NCBI GenBank assembly: GCA_963457665.1
Contig: OY735231.1
Coordinates: forward strand, 41,220,524 to 41,284,523
DNA length: 64,000 nt
Source of the DNA: Thysanoteuthis rhombus
Taxonomy: Eukaryota > Mollusca > Cephalopoda > Oegopsida > Thysanoteuthidae
Direction: 5' to 3'
Shown here: positions 49,601 to 59,380 of the stretch, in pieces
Numbering within the stretch: the stretch's first letter is position 1
How the letters are laid out: every line of letters starts with the position of its first letter
Program-made: the position numbers and the translations under genes
Notes under the pieces: model-generated
Told to the model about the DNA's origin: nothing
Database searches by the model: none
The model's input: only the letters and a program-made list of their open reading frames with translations

Positions 49601-49840
49601 CACAGAAAATAGCGGTTATGGTAAGCATTGGAATTCCCCCCTGGCAAAACATTTGAAATGGTGACACGTTCCTTTCAGATAACTTCAGTATAATAGCAAT
49701 CTGATGTTATCTTCACTCATCAAGAATAGAATGGTAATCTCTCAGTTATGATTCATTGATCAATTTCTTGTCCCTTGCAGCTAGGCAAATCAAAAAGTTC
49801 TAGGAGATGAGATTAGGGGGATTTTCTATAACATCCACTG
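49601..49840. other. Spacer, nothing recognised
   Basis: Unremarkable AT-rich sequence. Confidence 0.4.
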
Positions 49841-50077
49841 CAGTGTTGCCAATTTAGCACCTTTTTGCACTAAATGTAGCGCGTTTTTAATTGTTACAGT
49901 TCGAAAATACCTAAATTAGCGAAGTGATTTTGACCATTTTGGCAATTTAGTTACCATATTAAGCATCTTTTTGGCACGTATTTACCATTTGGGGAATTTT
50001 TTGCTATTTTCTTTTTGTGCTTTTAGCATTTTTGCCAATCAAACTAGCGCAAAATATTTTTTGTGTTGGCAACACTG
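49841..50077. mobile_element. 237-bp MITE with perfect 12-bp terminal inverted repeats
   Basis: CAGTGTTGCCAA at the left and its exact complement TTGGCAACACTG at the right. The interior consists of repeated GCxxTTTTTG/TTTAGCA-like words, is AT-rich and non-coding. CAGTGTTGCCA-type ends are known from hAT-like non-autonomous elements. Flanks ATCCACTG and ATCCCAAA share only the first four bases, so an 8-bp target duplication is not clear. Confidence 0.7.
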
Positions 50078-50087
50078 ATCCCAAACT

Positions 50088-50160
50088 GCTTACGACAAGG
50101 ACAGCCATCTTGATATAGATCAGGATCGATGTTGCTCAACTTCGGTGATCGTACGAATAC
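50088..50160 (-). pseudogene. 5S-rRNA-derived relic
   Basis: Minus strand: GTACGATCACCGAAGTTGAG, CAACATCGATCCTGATCTA, then AAGATGGCTGTCC. It retains the 5S internal control region with substitutions and lies 10 bp from the 237-bp MITE. Confidence 0.65.
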
Positions 50161-51350
50161 GCGTCCAACAAACCTAGCTTATGATTTCTAAGTATAGAAA
50201 TTGAAATTAAGCATCTAATTAGTGTGTTTATGTATCATTAGTATTGATTCGTTCGGAAAATAATGACCGTATTTCTGTTGACGGTTTTAGTTGCGTTCAT
50301 GAAGAACTCTCTTATCGAGCGTTACCAGATGGTTCGATGTCATCAGTAAGCCAATATCGGTGACATTTCTCTGAAAGATTCATATGAACGTTTTCTGACC
50401 TTTTGATCTTTGAATTTTATTGAAAAGAGCACCTTTTTTATCATTGAAAGGAGCCATATTTGTTGGTACAATATACTATAGAAATGCTGAAAGAAATAAC
50501 TAAAAGTTGGTGTCTTGAATCAGTCATTATTTTCCCAGCAACCAGATATATTGCTGATAGATTTATTAAGGATTATTATTTAGGCAAGAGTTTATTGATA
50601 TACTTGTTTATCTGGTAGAGATTTGATCTTTTGTGAAGCTTCGAAAATCAAATTTCGAATCTTGGGTATTTACAATTGATCAGTTGAATTGGAGTTGTCT
50701 ATTGCCATTAAACACAAGGGGAATTATCGATCACATCCACCCATATGTGCTGTGTTGGGGGTGATCAATTAAAAATTGGGAAAAAAGGTGATCAATAAAT
50801 TGAATATCTGCCTCACGTCTCACTTAATTCTCAAATTCAAAGCTATTCCAATAACTGTGTTGGGTAGGTGTCTGCCATAAAACTTATATAAACTCCTTTC
50901 CTGGCCAAAATTGATAACCTTGCTTTGCCTCTATCTTGCAACAAGTCTGATGAACCACTGAGAAACAATTATCAACATTTATATGCAAGCATGTTTTGTA
51001 TCTTTGTGGTTAGTTTCCATGTACAAAAACTGAAATAGAGCCTTGCCATCACAGTCAACAGTAAGACAACCGTAGCGTCAAAATTAGAATTCTTGGAAAA
51101 AAATAATTTGAAGAATATATATGGTCGGGTGAATTCTATTTATGACATTAGAGTCTACCTCTGGAAAACATCTAAAATACAGCGAAAGCATTTACAAACA
51201 ATCCAGAGAATCTAGATGCAATTGATAGACGCGTCGAAATGAAGCTCCCAGTAGACAAAAAAGCTTATTTTTCAAAATTAGAAAAATAAAAGAAATTTAG
51301 AAGGGGTTAAATGTTGCAAACAGATCTCTAATGTAAACTTTATATGGAGA
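50161..51350. other. Non-coding stretch with a scrap of family A
   Basis: At 50755-50815 TTGGGGGTGATCAATTAAAA and AAAAGGTGATCAATAAATT match the left half of family A. Otherwise nothing was recognised. Confidence 0.4.
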
Positions 51351-51354
51351 TGCC

Positions 51355-51500
51355 TATGGAGGCATTTTTATTGGCGTTACCCTTGAGAAGAATTGGTCTT
51401 GAACACCATTGGACGTTAACGTTGGAGTTCTTGGTGCATTTTGTCAATTACCTGGAAATGTTTCTTTGCGATGATAGTTTTGCCAGGATTCAAAAGGATC
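51355..51500 (-). pseudogene. mariner transposase fragment
   Basis: On the minus strand: L-N-P-G-K-T-I-I-A-K-K-H-F-Q-V-I-D-K-M-H-Q-E-L-Q-type coding, which matches the mariner L-N-P-G-E-T-I-x-A-x-x-Y-x-x-x-L-x-x-M-H-R-K-L block. The same block is present in the fuller copy at 55559-56777. Only about 150 bp is recognisable and no terminal repeats were found, so it is a second, older copy. Confidence 0.6.
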
Positions 51501-52045
51501 AAATTTTTAAATCACCAAGTCCGTCGACAAAACTGTATGGCCGGGGGCGTTGAAACACACAAACACAGGCACATGTATAAAGAAAGAAAAAAGATAGAAA
51601 TTTAGCTTTGGTGGCCACGGTTGTCAAATACAAAACAGTGGAATAAAGCGTCTGAATTCCATACGTGACAGCAATTCACATTAAGATTCATTGTACATAA
51701 AGGCATTGTACAGATATTCATTGAAGTCCAATTTACACCAGCGTGTACTGTTTGTTTACAAAAAAAAAAACGATTACACCATGAGAGGAAAAAAAGGTAT
51801 ACATAGGAGGAATTGAATACGGTTTATTGTTAAAAAAAAAAACATTTAAAAAATGTTCGAAAAAACATTGCTGAAAACTTTGAATCACCTAAACTAACGC
51901 ATACAAAAGTATATAATGAATCGGGAGAATATTTGGTGATGGAAATCAATAACCATACAATTTCCTCTCATCTCAGCAGGTAATGTATGGAATGGACTTA
52001 GAGGTAACAAGCAACCGGAGTGGCGTCAACCTAAACTGCATTTTC
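51501..52045. other. Non-coding stretch
   Basis: The first 120 bases (CAAGTCCGTCGACAAAACTG, CGTTGAAACACACAAACACA) are related to the segment at 35445-35510 of the duplication array. The rest is AT-rich with A-runs. Confidence 0.4.
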
Positions 52046-52150
52046 GTTTATGGGACCTAGTATTCCTAAGTGGTCACCCATCTTGGTACTAATCAGGCTT
52101 AACGTTGCTTAACCTCAGTGTTTGTACGAGAACCGATGTATTCAACGTGA
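52046..52150 (-). pseudogene. 5S-rRNA-derived relic, longest copy
   Basis: Minus strand: CACGTTGAATACATCGGTTC, TCGTACAAACACTGAGGTTA, AGCAACGTTAAGCCTGATTA, GTACCAAGATGGGTGACCAC, TTAGGAATACTAGGT. About 105 of the ~120 bases of 5S rRNA are covered in order. CCGATCACCGAA has become CAAACACTGAGG, so it is unlikely to fold or function. Confidence 0.75.
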
Positions 52151-52484
52151 TATGACTATAAAGCCGGCGTTGCAGAAATGGTTTAAGAGGATTCAGCAAT
52201 TTGGAAATGCAAAATTCTATAAAGAATCAATAGTCTGCAAATTTATAGATTACAGATAAAAATCGAATCGAGTTGAAAGTAAACTTTATCTTAAATAATC
52301 TTCATCATAAATGTTGGAAATAGTTATGGCTTATAAAACTAAGCATTTAATAAGTATTATCTTGAAACTTAAATATTTACTTTTACTTTTGAAATGTGTT
52401 TCTCTTGTAGCGTTCGCAAATGAAAAGAAATCAAATCTTGAATTGAATTTTCTACAAAAGCACCTATAATGGAATAAATGTGTT

Positions 52485-52487
<3 letters not shown>
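52151..52487. other. Non-coding spacer
   Basis: Nothing recognised. Confidence 0.4.

Positions 52488-52536
<49 letters not shown>
52488..52536. repeat. (TTA)n tract at the 3' side of the LINE
   Basis: About 16 triplets of TTA, equal to (TAA)n on the element's strand. With the tract at 55298-55369 it flanks the LINE on both sides. Confidence 0.95.
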
Positions 52537-52542
52537 CATTTG

Positions 52543-52722
52543 CAATCTCACACCAGTTGCCTGGTGGTAACCGCTGGAATTTGAGTGACAGCAAGTCTCC
52601 TCAAGTCTCCAGCCCTCCTCTCCTAGTACTCATAGGTCGCAGTAATACTGCAATTTACAGTTTCACGCCGGTTGCTCAGTGGTTATCGCTGGAGGCTGAG
52701 TGACAATAAGTCTCCTCAGGTC
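52543..52722 (-). repeat. Duplicated segment in the LINE 3' UTR
   Basis: Two related ~70-bp copies (52543-52607 and 52651-52722, about 115 bp apart). Each reads, on the element strand, GAGGAGACTT...TGTCACTCA...CCAGCG...TAACCAC...CAACtGGtGTGA or a close variant. The outer one abuts the (TAA)n tract. On the plus strand the inner copy has GGTTGCTCAGTGGTTATCGC, which resembles an RNA polymerase III A box, but no B box was found. Confidence 0.75.
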
Positions 52723-52780
52723 TTCAGCTAACGTCTCTCTCTTTCACCTATCATGTCAGGGCTACAATTCGTTGCAGTCC

Positions 52781-55297
52781 TTATATCTCTAGCACCTTCC
52801 CCAGTATCCGTGCAGTTCCCAGGAGTGCTGTGGTCTGTGCGGTCTCATTCCTTCCCCTAATCCTGATCTCCTCCAGTCCCACCCTTAGCGTTTTGGGGAC
52901 GTACTTCCTTAATTCTCTTGCTAGGTCCTGGTATTTTTCCCGTTTTTCACTCTCCTTCTTTTTCACTCTATGGTCTGCAGGTACCGCCACATCTACCATT
53001 TGGCACGCCTTCCTTTTTTTGTCTACTATTACGAAGTCCGGTCTTCTTGCCTGGATGAGGTGGTCAGTTTGGATGTCAAAGTCCAAGAGTAGTTTGTGGT
53101 TGTCATTCTCCAGGACTGCCTCTGGTTTGTGCTGATATCACTTTTCCACCTGGTTAAATCCCATTTGTTTACTTAGTTCCCAGTGTATCATCGTTGCTAC
53201 TCTATCGTGTCTATGCTTATACCCCTTCTTGGCGAGTTGACTACATTCACTAGTTATGTGGTTTACTGTCTCATCTCTTTCACCGCACATGCGGCATTTG
53301 CTGTCTGTCTGTGTTCTGTCGATTTTGCTTTTATGTAGTTTGTCCTTATGCTTTTGTTTTGGGCTGCCATGATGAGCGATTCTGTTTCTCTCTTAAGGTT
53401 CCCCTTTCGTAACCACGTCCATGATTTCTCGTCTGCTATATCTTGTATCTGTCTTTTAAACTCGCCGTACAATTTTTTCCCTTCCCATCTTTCTTTTCTT
53501 GTTTGCTGTACTGTTCCATTGTTTTCTACTTTATTGCTTGTTGCACTATCTCTCGCACTCTTTATGATTTCTTCACTATTTGTTTGCACATATCTTTCTA
53601 GGACTATTTTAGCTCTCTGGACACAATCCTCTATGCTGATGAGCCCCCTGCCACCTTCTTTTCTCTTAACGTATAGTCTATCTGTATCATCTCTAGGGTG
53701 TAATGCTTTATGCATCGTCATAAGTTTCCTTGTTCGCCTATCCATTGATTGGAGCTCTTCCTTTGTCCATCCTAGGAATGGTCCTGTATACCTAACTACT
53801 GACACAGCCCAGGTGTTCATTCCTTTTATTAGATTTCTGCTGTTTAATTTGGTTTCTAATATTTTCCTTATCCTTCTGAGGTATTTTCTCTTTATTTTTT
53901 CCTTCATCTCATCCCGTTTTATCGTGTCACATTCAAGGATACCTAGGTACTTGTATCGGTCTTGTGCGGTCAATGCCCTAATCTTGCTGTTGTCTGGGAG
54001 TTCAATTCCCTCAGTCATTGAAAGCCTTCCTTTGTGCATCACCATGATTGCGCATTTTTCTATTCCAAACTCCATTCCTATGTCCTCACTATATTCCCTC
54101 ACTTCGTTGAACAGAGTCTCAAGCTCTCCCCTGTTTTTTGCGAACAATTTTATATCATCCATGTACATTAGGTGGTTGACCTTTCCTTTTGTTTTAGAGA
54201 AATGGTATCCTTTGCTGTTTTCCAGGATTCTGTTGAGCGGTATCATTGTTAGAACAAATAATAGTGGGGACAACGAGTCTCCTTGGAAGATTCCCCTTTT
54301 TATCCCTACCTCGGCTAGTTTGTCCCCTGCGGCTGTCAAATCTACTTTCCAGTCTTCCATCGAATTACCAATGAATTTAACCACCGGTTCGCTAATTTTG
54401 AACATTCTAAGGCATTCGAGTATCCAGCTATGTGGAATCATATCGTACGCTTTTTTGTAATCTATCCATCCCATTGCGATATTCTTTCTCCTTTTCCTCA
54501 CTTCTCTTAAGATCATCTGGTCTATGTAGAGTAAATCATTTGGCCCTTTGGTTCCTATCCTACACCCTTTCTGTTCTTCTGGTAGTAGTCCCCTTCTATC
54601 CATTGACATGTATATTCTCTCAGCTATTTGCCCGGTCAGGATTTTCCACATAAGTGGTAAGCACGTGATTGGTCTATAGTTGCTTGCTATGATCCCCTTT
54701 TCTGGGTCTTTTTGGATGAGGGTGGTTCTGCCTTTAGTCATCCATTCTGGTGCCTTGCCTTCGTTTAGACAATTTTGGAGTAGGTGAGTGAGTCTGCCGT
54801 GTAACGTGGTGAATTTTTTGAACCAATACCCATGGATCCCGTCGGGACCCGGTGCTTTCCAGTTGGCTACTTTCCAAAGAGTATGTTTCAATGTGGTTTC
54901 TTTCAGTACTGTTGGTTCTCCCTTGTCTATATCTTCTAGTTCTTTTCTCATGTTTCCTAACCATTGCGGTGTTACGTTGTGTCTTTTTGGGTGCCCCCAT
55001 ATGCTATTCCAATAGTTCTTGGCCTCTGTGGCATCTGGTTTCATGTCCTGCCTTCTTACCCCATTTAAATCTTGGTAAAACTTTTTCTCATTGTTTTCGA
55101 ATGTGCGGTTTTGTGTGTATTGGGCTGTTCTTAGTCTGTATCTTTTCAGTCTTGCCTCTTTAGCTAATCTCTTCTGGTGTAACTCTTCGACTACTGTTGG
55201 GATACCTTTTTGCGTTACCTTGTATTTGTTATAAAGTCTTACTCGTGGTCTGTCTGTGTGTGGTGTATTTCTTAGCAGCACTTCATCTCTCTGTATA
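52781..55297 (-). pseudogene. RT/endonuclease ORF of the R4/Dong-like LINE
   Basis: The main open frame covers the RT (codons 52-728 of a frame whose first 51 codons come from flanking DNA and an asparagine run made by the TAA repeat). Landmarks: K-A-P-G-P-D-G-I-H-G (about 198-207), N-Y-R-P-I-T-C-L (257-264), D-Y-K-K-A-Y-D (motif A, 330-336), G-I-F-Q-G-D-S-L-S-P (motif B, 386-395), Y-M-D-D (429-432), and a thumb with R-K-L-M-T-M-H-K-A-L-H-P-R. A 1-base loss in an A-run near 53325 shifts the frame. The next frame gives C-R-M-C-G-E-R-D-E-T-V-N-H-I-T-S-E-C, a CX2CX8HX4C knuckle. A TGA near 53140, probably from TGG, interrupts it. Then R-P-D-F-V-I-V-D...D (PD-x14-D) with K-R-E-K-Y-Q-D-L marks the endonuclease. 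The protein ends K-V-L-E-I. Confidence 0.85.
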
Positions 55298-55310
55298 TTA
55301 CTATTATTAC

Positions 55311-55368
<58 letters not shown>

Positions 55369-55369
55369 T
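55298..55369. repeat. (ATT)n tract at the 5' side of the LINE
   Basis: About 24 triplets with two ATTACT interruptions next to the element, equal to (AAT)n on the element's strand. Confidence 0.95.
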
Positions 55370-55558
55370 GTTTTATAAAAATGCCTCAATGGGCATCTGC
55401 ATACAAAGTTTACATTTAAGATTAAAAAAAATACAACGTTAAAATTCACATCAATTCAAGTTATAACAATGTATGTAACTTGAGAAAAATATCACACGCG
55501 TATCATTACAGAGAGACATTTACCAGGGAGATTTTGAACGTTAATTTTTTCCTAATAA
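55370..55558. other. Spacer between the LINE and the mariner copy
   Basis: Nothing recognised. Confidence 0.4.
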
Positions 55559-56777
55559 TAGGTGGGTGCAAAAATTTTTGCTGTTTTACATTATCAAATT
55601 TTAAGTGGTATATCTCAGCTTTGAAAAAAAGCCAATAATCGAAATAAGAACATAAAGAAAATACACATTTCTGGCAACTACAAACAATTCAATCTATTCA
55701 GAAAACGATGAACTCTGGGATCCTGAAACTAAGTCATTTTGATCTGCTGCTTAGGTGTCGAAGATTTAACTTTGTAGGAAGAAGTCGAAGTGTTTGGAAA
55801 GAATTGTAGTCGGTCAGTGAGAAGTATGATAAGTAAGCTGGATGAGGCAGTGCTTCGTAGCATTGATTGTTCAATTTCTGCGGTTGGGTGTTGTCATAGA
55901 GAAAAACTGGTCTTTTTCCATAGACCAATATTGGATGTAAATATTGCAGTTCTTGGTGCATTTTTCGATCTCCAGGAAAAAAATTTTTACGTTGATGGTT
56001 TCGCCAGGATTCAAGAGGTTGTAGAAGATCATCCCACTTGCCGACCACCAAACTCCGACCATTAATCGCTTTTAATGCAGGTTTCCTTTAAGGAAGAGCT
56101 TTGGTTTTTCCACCTCAGTACAGCCACTTCCCGGAACGCTTTCGATTGTTGTAAGGAAACCATTTTACAGCCTCGTTTTGATTTTCCAATTTCGTGCAAA
56201 TGTCTTACAATAGTTGAATGGTTGACATTTTGCTTTTCTGTAAACCCACAAGTTACTTTTCGTGGGCAATCCAAAATGACTTTCAAGTGAAGGTCGTCAA
56301 TCATAAAAGGACATCCGCGAAAAAAATTTTGAAACAGAAATGAGAATCTCGGGGCGAACCCTAAGACTCTCATCTATGTTTCAAAATGTTTGGACGTTCT
56401 TTGGCCTCAGCAAATATCTGGTCAATATTGCGTCTATCAGAGAAGGACTTCCACTAGCCTCCTTATTTTAAGCTTTCGTTTCTGCTTCGAAATTTTCGGA
56501 CGCTCGTTTACCTTACAAAATTCCTGGTAGATATCGTCAGCAGTTTTTTGCTGCTCTCAGTTGCGTTTTAGACTCGAAAAAATTGCTCGAAATTTACTTT
56601 TTCACATCTTTGATTTCACAACCTGAAATAAATAAGAATAATTTATGAAGACTGAACGTTCAGCTTAAATGAATTTAAAAGTATATCACATGAACATGGT
56701 TAAATAATTGTCTACTCCAAAATAGGCATATACATTTAGAAAAACAAAAACCGTAATTATTTTTGTACCAACCTAAT
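55559..56777 (-). mobile_element. mariner-family DNA transposon, both ends present
   Basis: The left end is TAGGTGGGTGCAAAAATTTT and the complement of the right end is TTAGGTTGGTACAAAAATAA. Both match the TTAGGTTGGTGCAAAAGTAATTGCGG terminal repeats of Hsmar1-like mariners. Each end abuts TA, the mariner target dinucleotide. The 1.22-kb length is close to that of intact mariners (about 1.3 kb). It lies only 190 bp from the (TAA)n-flanked LINE. Confidence 0.85.
55734..56640 (-). pseudogene. mariner transposase, broken
   Basis: The N-terminal part near 56560-56590 gives T-Q-L-R-A-A-K, like the helix-turn-helix T-A-A-x-A-A region. At 56062-56373 comes E-K-Q-N-V-N-H-S-T-I-V-R-H-L-H-E-I-G-K, matching the L-x-V-S-H-S-T-V-x-R-H-L-x-x-I-G-K linker. 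At 55734-56062 are V-W-W-S-A-S-G-M-I-F-Y-N-L-L-N-P-G-E-T-I, then V-Y-G-K-R-P-V-F-L-Y-D-N-T-Q-P (block of the second catalytic aspartate, D-N-A-R-P) and Y-E-A-L-P-H-P-A-Y-L-S-Y-F-S-L-T-D-Y, the degraded L-P-H-P-P-Y-S-P-D-L-S-P-T-D-Y block in which the last catalytic D is lost. Several frame changes and stops separate these blocks, so it is not functional. Confidence 0.8.
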
Positions 56778-57650
56778 ATATGTTTCAGCTGATAACTCCC
56801 AGGCGTGTCTAATGATTCAATCTTCCTTCCCAGATGATTTAGATCTAGTCATCTTATTCTAAAGTTAGCTATTCTTGTATTATTTTTTCACCGAAAATGG
56901 TAAACTATTCCAGTATTTCAGAATTCTTGGAGAGAAAAAATAAGTTTGCGTTGACGACTATTATTGCAATAGACCTAAAAAGTAAATTTCCTGTTCTATC
57001 TGACTTATCAAACATTTCACTTGATGCTTTATTTTCTATGGTGAAGGGAATTGCTTCTGTTTTATTTTATTCATATCAAATTCTAAATTCTACTTTGACT
57101 TCCTCAGATCTGACTTTTTGAGTCTTCTTCTGCTATTTTATATTCATTCGTTTTAATCATTAGGGAATTGATATATAATCTAACAGAATAATCAAAAGTG
57201 CATTGTTTTATTCGAAACTCTATTTGAACTAACCTCTTGTTATAATACGGTGAATGTGTTGGTTAGCGTAGACAGCGTGAACATTTTTTTAAAATGCTGC
57301 ATGAACAAAAATGAGGACATAAAACTGTTATTTGTGCTTCTTACTTACCAGTGGATTGTTTAGCTCAATAATAAGAGCAGCGTCACAACTTCGATTTTTA
57401 TTTCTTTGATTATTTATTCTATTTACGCTGTCTAGGTCAATTGACATATTCGCCGAGTAATAACGGTGGGTCAGTTCAAATAGTGTTTCAAATAAGATAA
57501 CAGATTTATAACCATTCGATCCAACTAATAATATTACATTATCTGCAAATATTTCCAGACCTGATGCCATAAGATCATTAGCAAGCGATTTCCAAAAAAT
57601 ACAACAGATCTCCATTAAATCCCTGAAAGGCGAAGGTTAAGTTTAGACAA
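56778..57650. other. Non-coding stretch with two unplaced frames
   Basis: A 74-codon plus frame (56897-57121) and a 95-codon minus frame (57328-57615) have ordinary amino-acid composition but no recognised domain. They could be chance frames or unrecognised exons. No splice-site pair was convincing. Confidence 0.3.
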
Positions 57651-57654
57651 AAAA

Positions 57655-57955
57655 GCTTTTAGTAAAGCAAGCTCAAACCTCAAGAAGAAAATCTCATTAG
57701 TCCTGAAAAGAAAGGTATACAACCAATGCATCTTCCCGATAGTCACAAACATGGACCTTAACCAAAAAATTGACCCTCAAATTAGGAACCATGCTATCTG
57801 CACGGGGAAGAACTGTGCTCAACATCATTTAGTTAAATTACAAGGTAGTATAATATATGATAGAAACAATAATAGTCACAGACATAGAAATATCCATTAG
57901 AAAATGGGCTGGTCATGTTTCGACGATAACTGACCACTGCTGGACATCACAAGAA
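57655..57955 (+). mobile_element. RTE-type LINE, short fragment
   Basis: S-K-A-S-S-N-L-K-K-K-I-S-L-V-L-K-R-K-V-Y, then N-Q-C-I-F-P-I-V-T and a W-A-G-H-V-S segment near 57905, in RTE order. It stops before the 3' end, where a family A copy begins. Confidence 0.7.
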
Positions 57956-57964
57956 ACATCAACT

Positions 57965-58400
57965 AAAACTATCATCCTAACTGTTAACATTGGTTTCTTT
58001 AGTTTCAAAGTAGGTCTGACTGTCTGACTGTCTGACTGGCTGATTGGCTATTTATGCATGTAAATACATACGTATGTATCACAAGTCAAGGCTGCATCAC
58101 TGGAGTAAAATCGCTAACAAATTAAACAGTTACTCCTTATTATGTCTACAAAAATCGTTTCTTTTTTGTTCTTGTTTAATGGAAATCCCTTTCAAAACAG
58201 ATTTAATCTGGGATGGATGTCAATATTCAGTCCCCAGTTTGTGCCCGGTTGCATTCACATTTTTTATGTTTTTTTTGAAACTCAACCTTTTTGATGATCC
58301 AAAATGAGACAAGAGAAGTAACCTTTTCATTGAGTACATCTATTCCAAATTTTTCATTGATCCCCCCCCCAATACAGTACGGTGGTTTTTATCATTATTC
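57965..58400 (-). repeat. Dispersed repeat family A
   Basis: Minus-strand copy starting CCTAACTGTTAACATTGGTT, with a (GACTGTCT)n run (58018-58042), CAGTCCCCAGTTTGTGCCCG, and a C-run near 58362. It abuts the end of an RTE fragment. Confidence 0.7.
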
Positions 58401-58514
58401 ACTTTACGTTATGTTTGTACACAGCTGTCCGTCTGTCATGACTTTCTGCCCTGAAGATGATAGTTATATATATGAGAGCTTTCATGTTGCAATAATAGTG
58501 AAGACCTGATATCG

Positions 58515-58521
<7 letters not shown>
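58401..58521. other. Spacer
   Basis: Nothing recognised. Confidence 0.4.

Positions 58522-58577
<56 letters not shown>
58522..58577. repeat. (TA)n/(TG)n compound microsatellite
   Basis: About 26 bp of TA followed by about 30 bp of TG. Alternating cysteine/valine frames are artefacts. Confidence 0.95.
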
Positions 58578-59310
58578 CGTCAACTTTTATGACAAGGGTA
58601 AACTGGAAGATAAGGAAAGCAAATATGCACAAGATTTTAGTCAATCATATAGCCTTGAAGGGACAGTTTTATCCTTTTTTTATATGCATAAGTGTTTGGG
58701 TCATCAAGTGCTCTTGGCCATACCATTTTGTCCACATACTTGAAACTTGACATCAGTACTCAACCAAACGCTTCAAAAAAATTTTTTTTTTAATTTTCAG
58801 AGTTTTTTCACCTTTTTATACCTTTCTCCGAATAGAATTAGTTCTAACCATATAAATTTTCTGATGAAAATTTCCACATGACTTCAAATTTTGACGTCGT
58901 TCAATCATTTACTGTGATGACAGGTTGTCTACTATTGTAAACACGGGTAGAATATTCCAAGATTAATGATGATCACAAAAAGTGTTTTACGTGATAACAA
59001 TATCAATCTTGATAAGAATTTTGCCGTCAGAGGATCATAAGAGATAAATGAATTTCGAAGTTCGAGAAAAAAAATTACGGTTGTAAACAGATTAAACTTT
59101 GAAAAAAAAACCCTGACAGCTTCAGGGTCAAACTTCTCTCCAACTTCTATTCCGACTGGAGACGATTTTTGCAACTTTTGTATAGCATATCATAAATAAA
59201 GATTATCTTAAAGATATATTTTTATAAATGTATTTATCTATTAGAATGAAGAAAGCCACCTCAAGTATGATACATTTTCGTTAATATATAAGATTTGTCA
59301 ATTCAGCAAG
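58578..59310. other. Non-coding stretch, nothing recognised
   Basis: AT-rich with A/T runs. Confidence 0.4.
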
Positions 59311-59311
59311 A

Positions 59312-59380
59312 ACGGTAGGTCAGCTTCCTGGCAATCAATTGGTCATGAATTTGAATCATGGAAGGGGAATGTAGGTTTTG
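59312..59380 (+). other. Possible tRNA-like SINE head
   Basis: GGTAGGTCAGCTTCCTGGCA resembles an A box and GAATTTGAATCATGG a B box, about 35 bases apart. No cloverleaf can be drawn and no second copy is in the window. Confidence 0.25.

Larger units (their letters stand above)
52540..55297 (-). mobile_element. R4/Dong-like non-LTR retrotransposon (RLE-type LINE) in a TAA repeat
   Basis: A 2.76-kb minus-strand element bounded on both sides by (TAA)n. It encodes a reverse transcriptase, then a CCHC zinc knuckle and a restriction-like endonuclease, the order of R2/R4-type LINEs. Dong of Bombyx, an R4-clade element, is known to insert into TAA repeats; domain order, YMDD motif and target point to the same group. 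No N-terminal zinc fingers or Myb domain are present, so the copy is probably 5'-truncated. A 3' UTR of about 240 bp contains two related copies of a ~70-bp segment. Decay is slight compared with every other LINE here, so it is probably young. Confidence 0.85.

Noticed and set aside
52331-52594. Polyasparagine frames near the TAA tracts
   Set aside because: The asparagine, isoleucine and tyrosine runs are translations of (TAA)n. They also make the RT frame at 55.4 kb look longer than the element's real coding part.
53348-54460. A 370-codon plus-strand open frame
   Set aside because: It is antisense to the R4-like LINE RT frame, which shows clear motifs on the minus strand. The plus frame is a leucine/serine-rich shadow with no domain.
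57328-57615. A 95-codon minus-strand frame as a host exon
   Set aside because: Composition is protein-like but there is no recognised domain, and flanking splice signals are not convincing; left as unplaced.
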